A stretch of 22,677 bases of DNA from the IMG/VR virus record IMGVR_UViG_3300030450_000888, positions 1 to 22,677 of that record; one strand, 5' to 3'. Each line of letters begins with the position of its first letter. Within the stretch, counting starts at the first letter, position 1. The translations under genes were made by a program, and so were the position numbers. Positions 16,597-22,632 of this stretch are shown here, piece by piece. The notes under the pieces were generated by a model. That model had not been told where the DNA came from. It did no database searches and saw only the letters and a list, made by a program, of their open reading frames with translations. This DNA comes from a virus.

Positions 16597-19500
16597 CCCA
16601 GCTTGCTGAGATTATAGCGGTTGAAAAGGGGTCGGGTATTTGTATTTGTAAAGTATATTTCTCATTCTTACGTTGTACTGGCACTCGCACACTTGTAGCT
16701 AAGTCTGCAGGAGGCTTATCAAATACACTAGAATCAGATAATATACCAGACTCAAATTGTACATAATCATCTATATCTTTAGTTACGTTACCACTAGCAT
16801 CAACATATGTAAATGGTGATGTCAAATGGAACTCTACAGGGCCACCTACACCCATTTCAAAGTTGATACCAGATATACGTAAATCACCATCTGTATCATA
16901 GGTGTTTTGACCTACATTAAAATAGTATGTGGGTAATTCTATAATACTTGTATACTTATATCCTACAGCAACTTTTGCTGCACTATGTAAGTTTATATTA
17001 TTGAATGTAACACTGTTAGTTCCTACAGCATCAGCTGCTCTTACAGTACCAGCTATGGAGTTACCATCGCTATCGTTACCAGACAAACCAACCATAAACA
17101 AGTTTGTAGTGTTTGCAGGTGTATATGGTATTGTAAGTACAGTTTTTTCTGGAGCTGTAGTTGTTTGAGCTGACCCAGCTACGTTTGTAGCTATGGTCAT
17201 GTTATCTAAATGTGCTTCAAACTGTCTTGAAGTTTCAAGTGGTGAGCCAACAGTACCTGTACCTAGTACATATGCCCTAGTATTATCAGCATCTGCTACA
17301 TATTCATGTCTACATAGTTTGTAGCTACCATCATGTAAAGTAACAGTAAAAAAACTACCAGCTGTATACAACATGTGTTGCATAGTACCTGTAAGTGTCC
17401 AGCTATACCATGCTGATTGTTCACGATTGTTACCAGCGTTGTAGTATTTATAATGATATACAGAAGTGTCACCTTTTTTACCATAGGTTACAATACCTAT
17501 AGATGTAGAGTTTGTAGATTTAGTTATATCTTTGGGTAAAAACTCTGGTACTACTCGTGTCTGTTCTAGTATATTAGGAGGTGTGTCATCATCTATAACA
17601 GTAGCTTCAAATGCTCTTGCATATGCAGATACGTTAGATGTAAACAATACTGACGTTCCTAAATCTACAGGTTGTATAGTTTGATCGCACTCATAACTAG
17701 CAACCTTTTTTAATCTTACAGTTTTAGGACTAAATATATCAGACTCTGTAAATAATAAAAACTGTCCACTGTCACTAAACATCATCATACCTTTTTGTAT
17801 AGGTAAGACATGGTTAATAAATGCAGGTTTTATATCAGATACAGTTATGTCTATAGGATTATCGTCACTAGCAGATATGGCTGATACTATAAATAAATTA
17901 AAGTACGATCCTGGCTGGCTCATTACTACATTCTCACCAGAAATCAAACCTAATCTGTTTCTGTGAAAAAACATTTCTTGTATTGTAGAGCCTTGAAAAG
18001 AAGGAAAAGGATTAGAAGCATTATCACCTACTTCTCTATTTTTCCAGTAGTTATCATTGCCTTGACTATTTGCAGTTGATAAATCTAACTTTACAAAAGT
18101 AAATGTACCGTTACGGTTGTTTATCAAAGCATGTGGCATAGTTGCTGGGTCTAACCCTAAAAACATAGGATCATCGTCCATAGTCACACTACCACTACTA
18201 GCATTATTATCTGTGCCAGTTACTGTAAGTGTTTTAGATAATCCCGATCCTGCAACTGCAGTAACTGTGTAAACACCATCTACCGCTGATCCACCTGTAA
18301 AATTTAAATGTACATCATCACCAACTACATTTGTATGATTAGCTATAGTGCATATTATGTCTGTTGAGCCACTAGCAGTAGTGTATGTTCCAGTTCTTTT
18401 AGGTAATGAAAAACTTGTTGGTCTAACAGTTTCTTCGTAACTACCTGCCCCAGACGAACCATTATTAGCTATAAATTTTACATAGTAATCATCAGTATCT
18501 AAGTCAGCAGTGTTTGATATTTGAGCTACATAACCATGCTTGTTCATAGCTGGTAATCTAGTAATATCTTGTGCCTTTTGACCTATCACACTCATGTTTT
18601 CATTTACAGCACCACCAAGAAAGTTTACACCATCTGCAGCTGTACCATCTAAGTATAAACCACTACCTATAACTTCAGCATTTACGTTAGCTAAAGAACT
18701 ATTAACAGCAGTAGCTAAACCATTAAGAATGGAAGCCATAGAGATAGTACCATTATCTGGGTTTTTAGGAGTTTTAAAGTATGCTATACCAGAAACACCT
18801 TCATATGTAGTTACTGGTTCTACAGCTTCTACTGATATACGGTAGGTCTCACCTTCCATAGTTACGTCAATAAATTTACCTTCTGCTGTAGTTTTGTTTG
18901 TTTCTTTTATAAGTCCACCGTCAGATAATGTAACTGTTGCAGTATATCGAACTCTATAGTTTTGAGTGTAACCTAAGAAATCGGACACCTCAGTACCAGT
19001 TCCATCATAGTTTGCTGTGTTACTTTCTATATAACTATTACCATTTACTTGTAAGCTACCTTCAATGTTTTCACAGTTACTAGCACCAGAAGTACTTACT
19101 GCACTACCTCCAGAAAATGACCAAGTTAATGTACCAGACTTTGATTGGTTTACATTAGAGTCATCAAAAGTTGGCCCTTGAGCACTACCTCCAGACAACC
19201 TATCCACTTTTACAGAAGTAACTCTGAAAAATGTATTGGGTGTGGGAGCTGTACCAGTATATAAAATGTATTCAGTATTGTAAGCAACAGTATCCAGCCT
19301 AGCATATGAGTAGTTTCCATTATCTAAAGGTTCCTCTGTAAGACCTGCTATACCAACAACTTTGTTTGGGTTTGCAATTAGAGTATAGTCTTGAATTGTA
19401 GTAACTGCATAGGGTGATGTAGCCCCAGCAAGGTAGCTAAATATAGAATCTCCACTAGAATTTGTCAGAGATTTTTCAGTACCATCTGCTAGATCCCATA

Positions 19501-19768
19501 CTCTAATAGGCATACTACCAGAATTACTTGGTGTTATTTGTACTATATATTTTTCATCTCCATCTCTCAGTATTTCATACCAATGGCCAGATGTATTTGC
19601 ATTGGTTAGAGTCCCTACAAATTCTGCAGGAGGACGTTTTCTAAGACCAAACGTGATGTCTGGAACGGCATTATCACATACCCTTAACTGTCCTGGAAAT
19701 TTTATTTTATCTGGCTGTTGTGATACACCCCCTAGAAAGTTTGGGATACGTTGATTAATTGATGCCAT
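16559..19768 (-). CDS. gp12: Tail tubular protein B (T7 gp12-like nozzle)
   Basis: A 1069-aa protein. The N-terminus (INQRIPNFLGGVSQQPDKIK followed by LRKRPPAEFVGTL) aligns by eye with T7 gp12 (KGGISQQPD and LQKRPP). The C-terminus ends in the basic GVYHNRRHVRR, also gp12-like. The product forms the tail nozzle and contacts fibres. It is about 275 residues longer than T7 gp12 (794 aa); the extra length seems to lie in Ser/Thr/Gly-rich beta segments at about 190-420 and 455-530 (for example TVTAVAGSGLSKTLTVTGTD), which look like inserted Ig-like or fibre-type modules. The start ATG overlaps the tail tube A stop as TAATG, preceded by a weak AAGAAG. Copy number and function are inferred from the family. 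Confidence 0.93.
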   Translation of the reverse strand: MASINQRIPNFLGGVSQQPDKIKFPGQLRVCDNAVPDITFGLRKRPPAEFVGTLTNANTSGHWYEILRDGDEKYIVQITPSNSGSMPIRVWDLADGTEKSLTNSSGDSIFSYLAGATSPYAVTTIQDYTLIANPNKVVGIAGLTEEPLDNGNYSYARLDTVAYNTEYILYTGTAPTPNTFFRVTSVKVDRLSGGSAQGPTFDDSNVNQSKSGTLTWSFSGGSAVSTSGASNCENIEGSLQVNGNSYIESNTANYDGTGTEVSDFLGYTQNYRVRYTATVTLSDGGLIKETNKTTAEGKFIDVTMEGETYRISVEAVEPVTTYEGVSGIAYFKTPKNPDNGTISMASILNGLATAVNSSLANVNAEVIGSGLYLDGTAADGVNFLGGAVNENMSVIGQKAQDITRLPAMNKHGYVAQISNTADLDTDDYYVKFIANNGSSGAGSYEETVRPTSFSLPKRTGTYTTASGSTDIICTIANHTNVVGDDVHLNFTGGSAVDGVYTVTAVAGSGLSKTLTVTGTDNNASSGSVTMDDDPMFLGLDPATMPHALINNRNGTFTFVKLDLSTANSQGNDNYWKNREVGDNASNPFPSFQGSTIQEMFFHRNRLGLISGENVVMSQPGSYFNLFIVSAISASDDNPIDITVSDIKPAFINHVLPIQKGMMMFSDSGQFLLFTESDIFSPKTVRLKKVASYECDQTIQPVDLGTSVLFTSNVSAYARAFEATVIDDDTPPNILEQTRVVPEFLPKDITKSTNSTSIGIVTYGKKGDTSVYHYKYYNAGNNREQSAWYSWTLTGTMQHMLYTAGSFFTVTLHDGSYKLCRHEYVADADNTRAYVLGTGTVGSPLETSRQFEAHLDNMTIATNVAGSAQTTTAPEKTVLTIPYTPANTTNLFMVGLSGNDSDGNSIAGTVRAADAVGTNSVTFNNINLHSAAKVAVGYKYTSIIELPTYYFNVGQNTYDTDGDLRISGINFEMGVGGPVEFHLTSPFTYVDASGNVTKDIDDYVQFESGILSDSSVFDKPPADLATSVRVPVQRKNEKYTLQIQIPDPFSTAIISASWDGVYHNRRHVRR

Positions 19769-20406
19769 TACATTCTTCTTAATACTTTAAATGGTCTGTA
19801 TACGGTATTAGCATCTTGTTGATACTGATAGTCGTTGAATATATTGTGGTCTGCCTGTCTGTTTTCATACTCAATAGCAGAAGCCCTTGCAAGAGCCTCA
19901 TCTGCCTCAAGTAACTTAGCAGATGGTTGACTGTTTACCATACGGTTAGAGGCCACTCTGGAGGCTCTGATGGTAACATAGTCTTTAAATGCTTGTGGTA
20001 GATCTTCAAAGTCTAGCATCCACACAATGTCAAAATATAATTTACTGCAATTTTCAAAAGTAAAAGTATGACCTTTTTTGTCGTATACTTTCATCACTCC
20101 GTTGTCACTACGTCTAACTACATCATAATCTTTACCATGTTGAAAGATGTTGAGGTCTAGTTGTAGTACATTGTTTGGTATGATACATTGATTGTTTGCA
20201 TCAAGTTGTATAGGGTACTCATTCTCTGTGTTGTATGACCACCCTTCAGCTTGTATCTCACGGCAGACTTGCCTTAGAGTCTTTTGTGCTATAGCCACTT
20301 CGGGGCTCTGCACTGTTAATGTATTAACTGGGGTTTCTCCAACGCTCATCAGGATTGAGTTGACAGCATCTAGTTCGGTAGACACTCCGTAAGATATTTG
20401 TGCCAT
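19768..20406 (-). CDS. gp11: Tail tubular protein A (T7 gp11-like adaptor)
   Basis: A 212-aa protein matching the gp11 family: an N-terminal helix TELDAVNSILMSVGETPVNT corresponds to the T7 pattern ELSAVNDILASIGEPPVST, followed by REIQAEGWSYNTE, like RQIQSRGWTFN in T7. It forms the ring between portal and nozzle. T7 gp11 is 196 aa, so the length is normal. The start codon directly abuts the U-tract of the upstream terminator, leaving no room for a Shine-Dalgarno sequence. The gene is therefore read only from transcripts that pass the terminator, and initiation must be SD-independent. The 3' end overlaps tail tube B by one base. Confidence 0.94.
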   Translation of the reverse strand: MAQISYGVSTELDAVNSILMSVGETPVNTLTVQSPEVAIAQKTLRQVCREIQAEGWSYNTENEYPIQLDANNQCIIPNNVLQLDLNIFQHGKDYDVVRRSDNGVMKVYDKKGHTFTFENCSKLYFDIVWMLDFEDLPQAFKDYVTIRASRVASNRMVNSQPSAKLLEADEALARASAIEYENRQADHNIFNDYQYQQDANTVYRPFKVLRRM

Positions 20407-20430
20407 AAAAAAAGGGGGGCGTGTGCCCCC
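20407..20430 (-). terminator. Intrinsic terminator between capsid and tail tube A (T-phi equivalent)
   Basis: On the minus strand the stem GGGGGC/GCCCCC (6 GC pairs, loop ACAC) is followed by C and seven T residues. The T run ends at the base before the tail tube A ATG. T7 has its late terminator T-phi at the same place, after gene 10. Confidence 0.92.
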
Positions 20431-20445
20431 GTATAAATGTGTATA

Positions 20446-21615
20446 TTAGTTGAAAGCTGCTGGCTTTGTAGTTGTTCCTGCGAACAATTCTACACAAGCT
20501 GCTGGATTCACAAAATCTGCTCCCATAGCCATGCGTCCTAGGATGACATCGCCTTGGTATACCACTGAGACATCCCCAGAAGTTACCTGTACCTGTGGGC
20601 CGATTGTTTCTACTACACCTGCAGCTTCTCTTTGGAAGATTAGCCCGCATGTGTTTGCAAAGTTAGAGGCAGCACCGTAGTTTTGGCGAGGGCCATAGTT
20701 GTTACCTGTAACTGTTGTAGCTGTTTCGATACCTTCAGATACGAATGAACCTGTGTTGCCAGGATCTACTGTATCAAGGTCAGTTGCAGCTGAAGCACCA
20801 CTTGAAGGTGCATACTTAGTACCGTACTTAGAGAAGAATGGTACGTTCATTGATTTGTAGATTTGAATACCTGCAATTTCAATTACTCCGTTACCAGACT
20901 GAAGTGCTGTACCTTGTACGTCTCTGTTGATTAAACCGTTTGAACCAGCACCTTGTATAAGTGCGTAGTACTGTCTAGGGTTAAGTACGGCAACCCGACC
21001 ATCATCAGAAACTCCTTTTTCGTCAAGAGCTGCAGCAGCATCATAAAATGCTGTTACGAGCTTAGTATCATCAAGAGCATCATCAGCGTTAGAACCAGCT
21101 CCCACTTGGATTTGTGTACCACCTGGCTCAACGAAGTTGGTTAGTGATACTGGAGAAGCCTGTCTAGCACCTTTAGCAATAGCTCTGAAGATTAATCTGT
21201 CATACTTCTGTGCAAGAGCATAACCGATCTTCTTAGAAATTTCTCCTCTTAACTCGTAGTGAGAAAGTGTCTCATCTAGCTCATAGACAAATGCACTAGA
21301 GATGAGTAGGTCATCTACTGTGATTGTCTTTTCTGCTACTGGAGGAGTTTTGTCAGAGTTTCCTAATATACTGTTGCCAGGAGTGTGGTATTCCGCACTT
21401 GTACGTCCAGTATAGATGAACTGTAAACTCTTACCGTTGGTGAGTGTACGCTTCATAACGAGATCTCTTGCGATTGTCTCTCTTTGGAAGCCAGTAAACA
21501 TCTCACCGCTGAACAACTTTAAATATAAATCTCTGTTGTTTGTTGCGTTTGTCGCTGTGTTTATCCTACCCAGAAAGGTTTGTGAAGCAGGATTGTTTGT
21601 TGACTGTTGTGCCAT
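20446..21615 (-). CDS. gp10: Major capsid protein (T7 gp10-like)
   Basis: A 389-aa capsid protein of the T7 HK97-fold type (T7 gp10A is 344 aa). Recognisable parts are LYLKLFSGEMFTGFQRETIA (N-arm), SLQFIYTGRTSAEYHTPGN (E-loop region), ISSAFVYELDETLSHYELRG (spine helix), RVAVLNPRQYYALIQ and IAGIQIYKSMNVPF (central domain), and GDVILGRMAMGADFVNPAAC (C-terminal strand). It is strongly similar in style to cyanopodovirus capsid proteins. Codon use has more GC-ending codons than the neighbouring fibre genes, consistent with high expression. No Shine-Dalgarno precedes the ATG (upstream is CCCTACAAAATA). No scaffold gene is seen immediately upstream in this window. The gene is followed by the terminator. 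Confidence 0.97.
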   Translation of the reverse strand: MAQQSTNNPASQTFLGRINTATNATNNRDLYLKLFSGEMFTGFQRETIARDLVMKRTLTNGKSLQFIYTGRTSAEYHTPGNSILGNSDKTPPVAEKTITVDDLLISSAFVYELDETLSHYELRGEISKKIGYALAQKYDRLIFRAIAKGARQASPVSLTNFVEPGGTQIQVGAGSNADDALDDTKLVTAFYDAAAALDEKGVSDDGRVAVLNPRQYYALIQGAGSNGLINRDVQGTALQSGNGVIEIAGIQIYKSMNVPFFSKYGTKYAPSSGASAATDLDTVDPGNTGSFVSEGIETATTVTGNNYGPRQNYGAASNFANTCGLIFQREAAGVVETIGPQVQVTSGDVSVVYQGDVILGRMAMGADFVNPAACVELFAGTTTKPAAFN

Positions 21616-21641
21616 TATTTTGTAGGGTTATATGTATCGTC

Positions 21642-21653
21642 TCTAGATCTAGA
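21642..21653. repeat. 12-bp perfect palindrome TCTAGATCTAGA
   Basis: The palindrome is centred about 30 bp upstream of the capsid start codon and overlaps the likely transcription start of the candidate promoter. It could be an operator or a weak hairpin. Confidence 0.5.
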
Positions 21654-21682
21654 ATTATAGGAATCTTAATTGTATCAGCTAA
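21654..21682 (-). promoter_or_regulatory. Candidate sigma-70-type promoter for the capsid gene
   Basis: A consensus TATAAT at 21659-21654 lies 17 nt after TTAGCT (3 of 6 -35 matches). The expected start of transcription is about 21647, giving a leader of roughly 32 nt. TATAAT is easily found by chance in AT-rich DNA, and a phage-RNAP promoter could exist here unrecognised. Confidence 0.35.
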
Positions 21683-21710
21683 GACTCAAAGCTGCCTGTG
21701 GTCTATCCCA

Positions 21711-21779
21711 CCGTCTAGACGGCATTAGGTGTCTCCGTAGAGGCTAATACCAAATGTAGAGGGAGGCATTGCACCTCCC
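21711..21779 (-). other. Hairpin cluster in the capsid leader
   Basis: Three hairpins lie in tandem on the minus strand: GGGAGG-7 nt-CCTCCC (21779-21761), GTATTAG/CTAATGC with an inner CTC-TACG-GAG (21750-21722), and the palindrome CCGTCTAGACGG (21722-21711). None has a U-tract, so they are more likely RNA-processing or stability elements than strong terminators. No protein-coding frame is supported in the leader between the 43-aa gene and the capsid gene. Confidence 0.5.
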
Positions 21780-21786
21780 ATGTCGC

Positions 21787-21918
21787 TTAACGAACTACTT
21801 TATGAAAATGTAAATTTGGACGTTTCTCAGTCATGTGCGTTTTAATGTGGCTTAATTCTAAAGCACCCATTATAAGAGCTAGACCGATTATACCGAACCA
21901 AATTGCTCGATCATTCAT
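21787..21918 (-). CDS. 43-aa single-helix membrane protein downstream of riboswitch peptide
   Basis: Starting at ATG 21918 the product is MNDRAIWFGIIGLALIMGAL followed by ELSHIKTHMTEK and a basic His-containing tail ending HFHKVVR. One hydrophobic helix (residues about 6-22) would span a membrane. The start overlaps the stop of the 17-aa peptide as ATGA, and no Shine-Dalgarno precedes it, so translation probably depends on the peptide gene and hence on the riboswitch. The open frame extends further upstream to 22014, but that extension runs through the riboswitch and is very unlikely to be coding. Function is unknown; it does not carry the hli motif. Confidence 0.6.
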   Translation of the reverse strand: MNDRAIWFGIIGLALIMGALELSHIKTHMTEKRPNLHFHKVVR

Positions 21919-21968
21919 TTGATAATTTTGGTGTAAGCAACGCCACGATATACGTAAGTTACTGTCAT
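21915..21968 (-). CDS. 17-aa Downstream-peptide, YRGVxY motif
   Basis: The micro-ORF encodes MTVTYVYRGVAYTKIIK. It sits exactly where the Downstream-peptide RNA family is known to have a short conserved reading frame (about 17-100 aa), and has a good ribosome binding site, GGGAG at 21979-21975, 6 nt from the ATG. The TYxYRGVxY core resembles small cyanobacterial proteins of the DUF4278 kind (YRGVxY near the N-terminus). The gene is coupled to the 43-aa gene by ATGA. The cellular role of such peptides is not known to me. Confidence 0.75.
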   Translation of the reverse strand: MTVTYVYRGVAYTKIIK

Positions 21969-21983
21969 GGTAAACTCCCATAT

Positions 21984-22034
21984 ACCAAAGCCCCGTTCCA
22001 TGCTTTGGTGTCATGCGTCCCGAAGGATGAACGG
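21984..22034 (-). promoter_or_regulatory. Glutamine riboswitch, Downstream-peptide type
   Basis: On the minus strand: P1 5' CCGTTC (22034-22029), CAT-type junction, P2 TCC-TTCG-GGA (22027-22018) with a UUCG tetraloop, junction CGCATGA, a loop segment ACCAAAGC (22009-22002), then the P1 3' strand GAACGG (21998-21993), then GCTTTGGT (21991-21984), which pairs perfectly (8 bp) with the loop segment to form a pseudoknot. The CGTTCATCC...GGGACG...GGAACGG frame is the signature of the cyanobacterial glnA/Downstream-peptide glutamine aptamers, and the 3' pseudoknot is that of the Downstream-peptide class. The pseudoknot ends 4 nt before the GGGAG ribosome binding site, suggesting control of translation, although no rho-independent terminator form is evident. 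Confidence 0.85.
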
Positions 22035-22049
22035 ACGTGGCGTTTGTGG

Positions 22050-22078
22050 ATTATAATATGCCAGGAATTATTTGTCCT
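22050..22078 (-). promoter_or_regulatory. Candidate promoter inside the end of hli, driving the riboswitch transcript
   Basis: AGGACA (22078-22073, 4 of 6 -35 matches) and a perfect TATAAT (22055-22050) are separated by 17 nt. The hli stop codon TAA lies inside the -10 box. The predicted start is about 22043-22045, just ahead of the riboswitch. Confidence 0.55.
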
Positions 22079-22185
22079 GTTGTTAGGTATGTACCTACAG
22101 CTATCACGAAACCTAGCATTGCTAGTCTACCGTTTAGCTCTTCAGCTACATGCCATTTGTCGCCATCGTGGTTGTGGTGTGTCAT
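22051..22185 (-). CDS. hli: High-light-inducible protein (Hli/HLIP)
   Basis: A 44-aa protein with the full chlorophyll-binding signature ExxNGRxAMxGF: Glu15, Asn18, Gly19, Arg20, Ala22, Met23, Gly25 and Phe26, inside a single transmembrane helix, followed by the TGQIIPG end typical of phage and multi-copy Prochlorococcus Hlis. Hlis sit in the thylakoid membrane, bind chlorophyll and carotenoid as dimers or heteromers, and protect photosystem II during stress; phage copies are thought to keep photosynthesis running during infection. The N-terminus is unusually His-rich (His3, His4, His6, His12). The ATG overlaps the stop of the upstream 78-aa gene as ATGA, and only a weak GAAG-like site is present, so coupling is likely. 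No psbA is seen in this window. Confidence 0.95.
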   Translation of the reverse strand: MTHHNHDGDKWHVAEELNGRLAMLGFVIAVGTYLTTGQIIPGIL

Positions 22186-22418
22186 TTTTTTCTTCGTTTA
22201 TGGTTGTAGTTAATTCTACGTGAACTTGTTTTAGATTTTCTAAATCTTGTTTTTTCACCGCTAGACATCTCTTTGGTAGTCTTTGGTGTTTTGGATGAGA
22301 CTCTACGAGATGGACGACAAGCGGGGTAGCCTTTACGCTTTTCGCCTTTCTGTCTGCCACATGGCTTACCAGTTTTTACGTCCACCCACTTCTCTTTAAA
22401 CCATCTTCTTAAACTCAT
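22182..22418 (-). CDS. 78-aa basic Cys-containing protein, conserved in cyanophages
   Basis: The protein starts MSLRRWFKEKWVDVKTGKPC, continues with CGRxKGExRxGYPACRPS, then a Ser/Thr/Lys/Arg-rich tail ending KRRKK. It is very basic, with two Cys residues (20 and 34) in the CGR and ACRPS motifs. I recognise this pattern as a small protein that recurs in cyanophages and other marine phages, but no function is established; nucleic-acid or metal binding is a guess from charge and cysteines. A clear ribosome binding site GAGG (22428-22425) lies 6 nt before the ATG. The gene overlaps its neighbours on both sides by ATGA. Confidence 0.8.
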   Translation of the reverse strand: MSLRRWFKEKWVDVKTGKPCGRQKGEKRKGYPACRPSRRVSSKTPKTTKEMSSGEKTRFRKSKTSSRRINYNHKRRKK

Positions 22419-22576
22419 CTTTTTCCTCTAGTATATCCTTTAGCGGTCTTTCTTTTACCACCAGATTTTACTTGTCCTTTACATACCTTTACACCATAAG
22501 CATTAGCATATGCTGAAGGGTATACCTTGAACTTTCTTTTCGCAGCTGCTTTACCACGGGCACATAGTTTAGCCAT
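22415..22576 (-). CDS. 53-aa basic protein, KVYPSAYANAY motif
   Basis: MAKLCARGKAAAKRKFKVYP is followed by SAYANAYGVKVCKGQVK and a Lys/Arg/Gly tail (GGKRKTAKGYTRGKR). The LC-x-RGKAAAK...YPSAYANAY...VCKG pattern is one I associate with small conserved proteins of cyanophages and other marine phages; the pair of cysteines (Cys5 and Cys32) brackets the motif. The function is unknown. The start codon shares a base with the stop of the 18-aa gene (TAATG) and GGAGG lies 12 nt upstream, a little far. The stop overlaps the next start as ATGA. Confidence 0.8.
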   Translation of the reverse strand: MAKLCARGKAAAKRKFKVYPSAYANAYGVKVCKGQVKSGGKRKTAKGYTRGKR

Positions 22577-22632
22577 TACTTTTTCTTGCCTCCGTGTTTA
22601 CAGCCACACTTAGATCCTTTCTTGTGTGCCAT
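22576..22632 (-). CDS. 18-aa Lys/Gly-rich micro-protein with CxCxH
   Basis: The reading frame encodes MAHKKGSKCGCKHGGKKK: half of the residues are basic, with a compact C-x-C-x-H that could bind a metal ion. It is framed exactly by neighbours (TAATG on both sides), which is the main reason to call it a gene. An in-frame ATG at 22644 would add MEML and make it 22 aa. No convincing ribosome binding site is seen. Similar tiny K/C/G/H peptides are found in cyanophages, but I know of no function. Confidence 0.55.
   Translation of the reverse strand: MAHKKGSKCGCKHGGKKK

Noticed and set aside
20324-20650. 108-aa minus-strand frame across the capsid/tail tube A junction
   Set aside because: It runs through the terminator and overlaps two strongly identified genes in another frame; its composition is not protein-like.
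21761-21779. GGGAGG/CCTCCC hairpin as a rho-independent terminator
   Set aside because: It is followed by TCTACATTTGG rather than a U-tract, so I describe it only as a leader hairpin.
21616-21786. A T7- or Syn5-type phage RNA polymerase promoter before the capsid gene
   Set aside because: Neither the T7 consensus nor the Syn5 motif is recognisable; the phage's own promoter motif cannot be derived from one window.
21787-22014. 75-aa version of the small membrane protein starting at 22014
   Set aside because: The first 32 codons run through the riboswitch, its ribosome binding site and the 17-aa gene; the ATG at 21918, coupled to that gene, is a far better start.
22142-22360. 72-aa open frame on the minus strand
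   Set aside because: It is out of frame with the 78-aa basic gene and hli, both of which have better start context and recognisable motifs.
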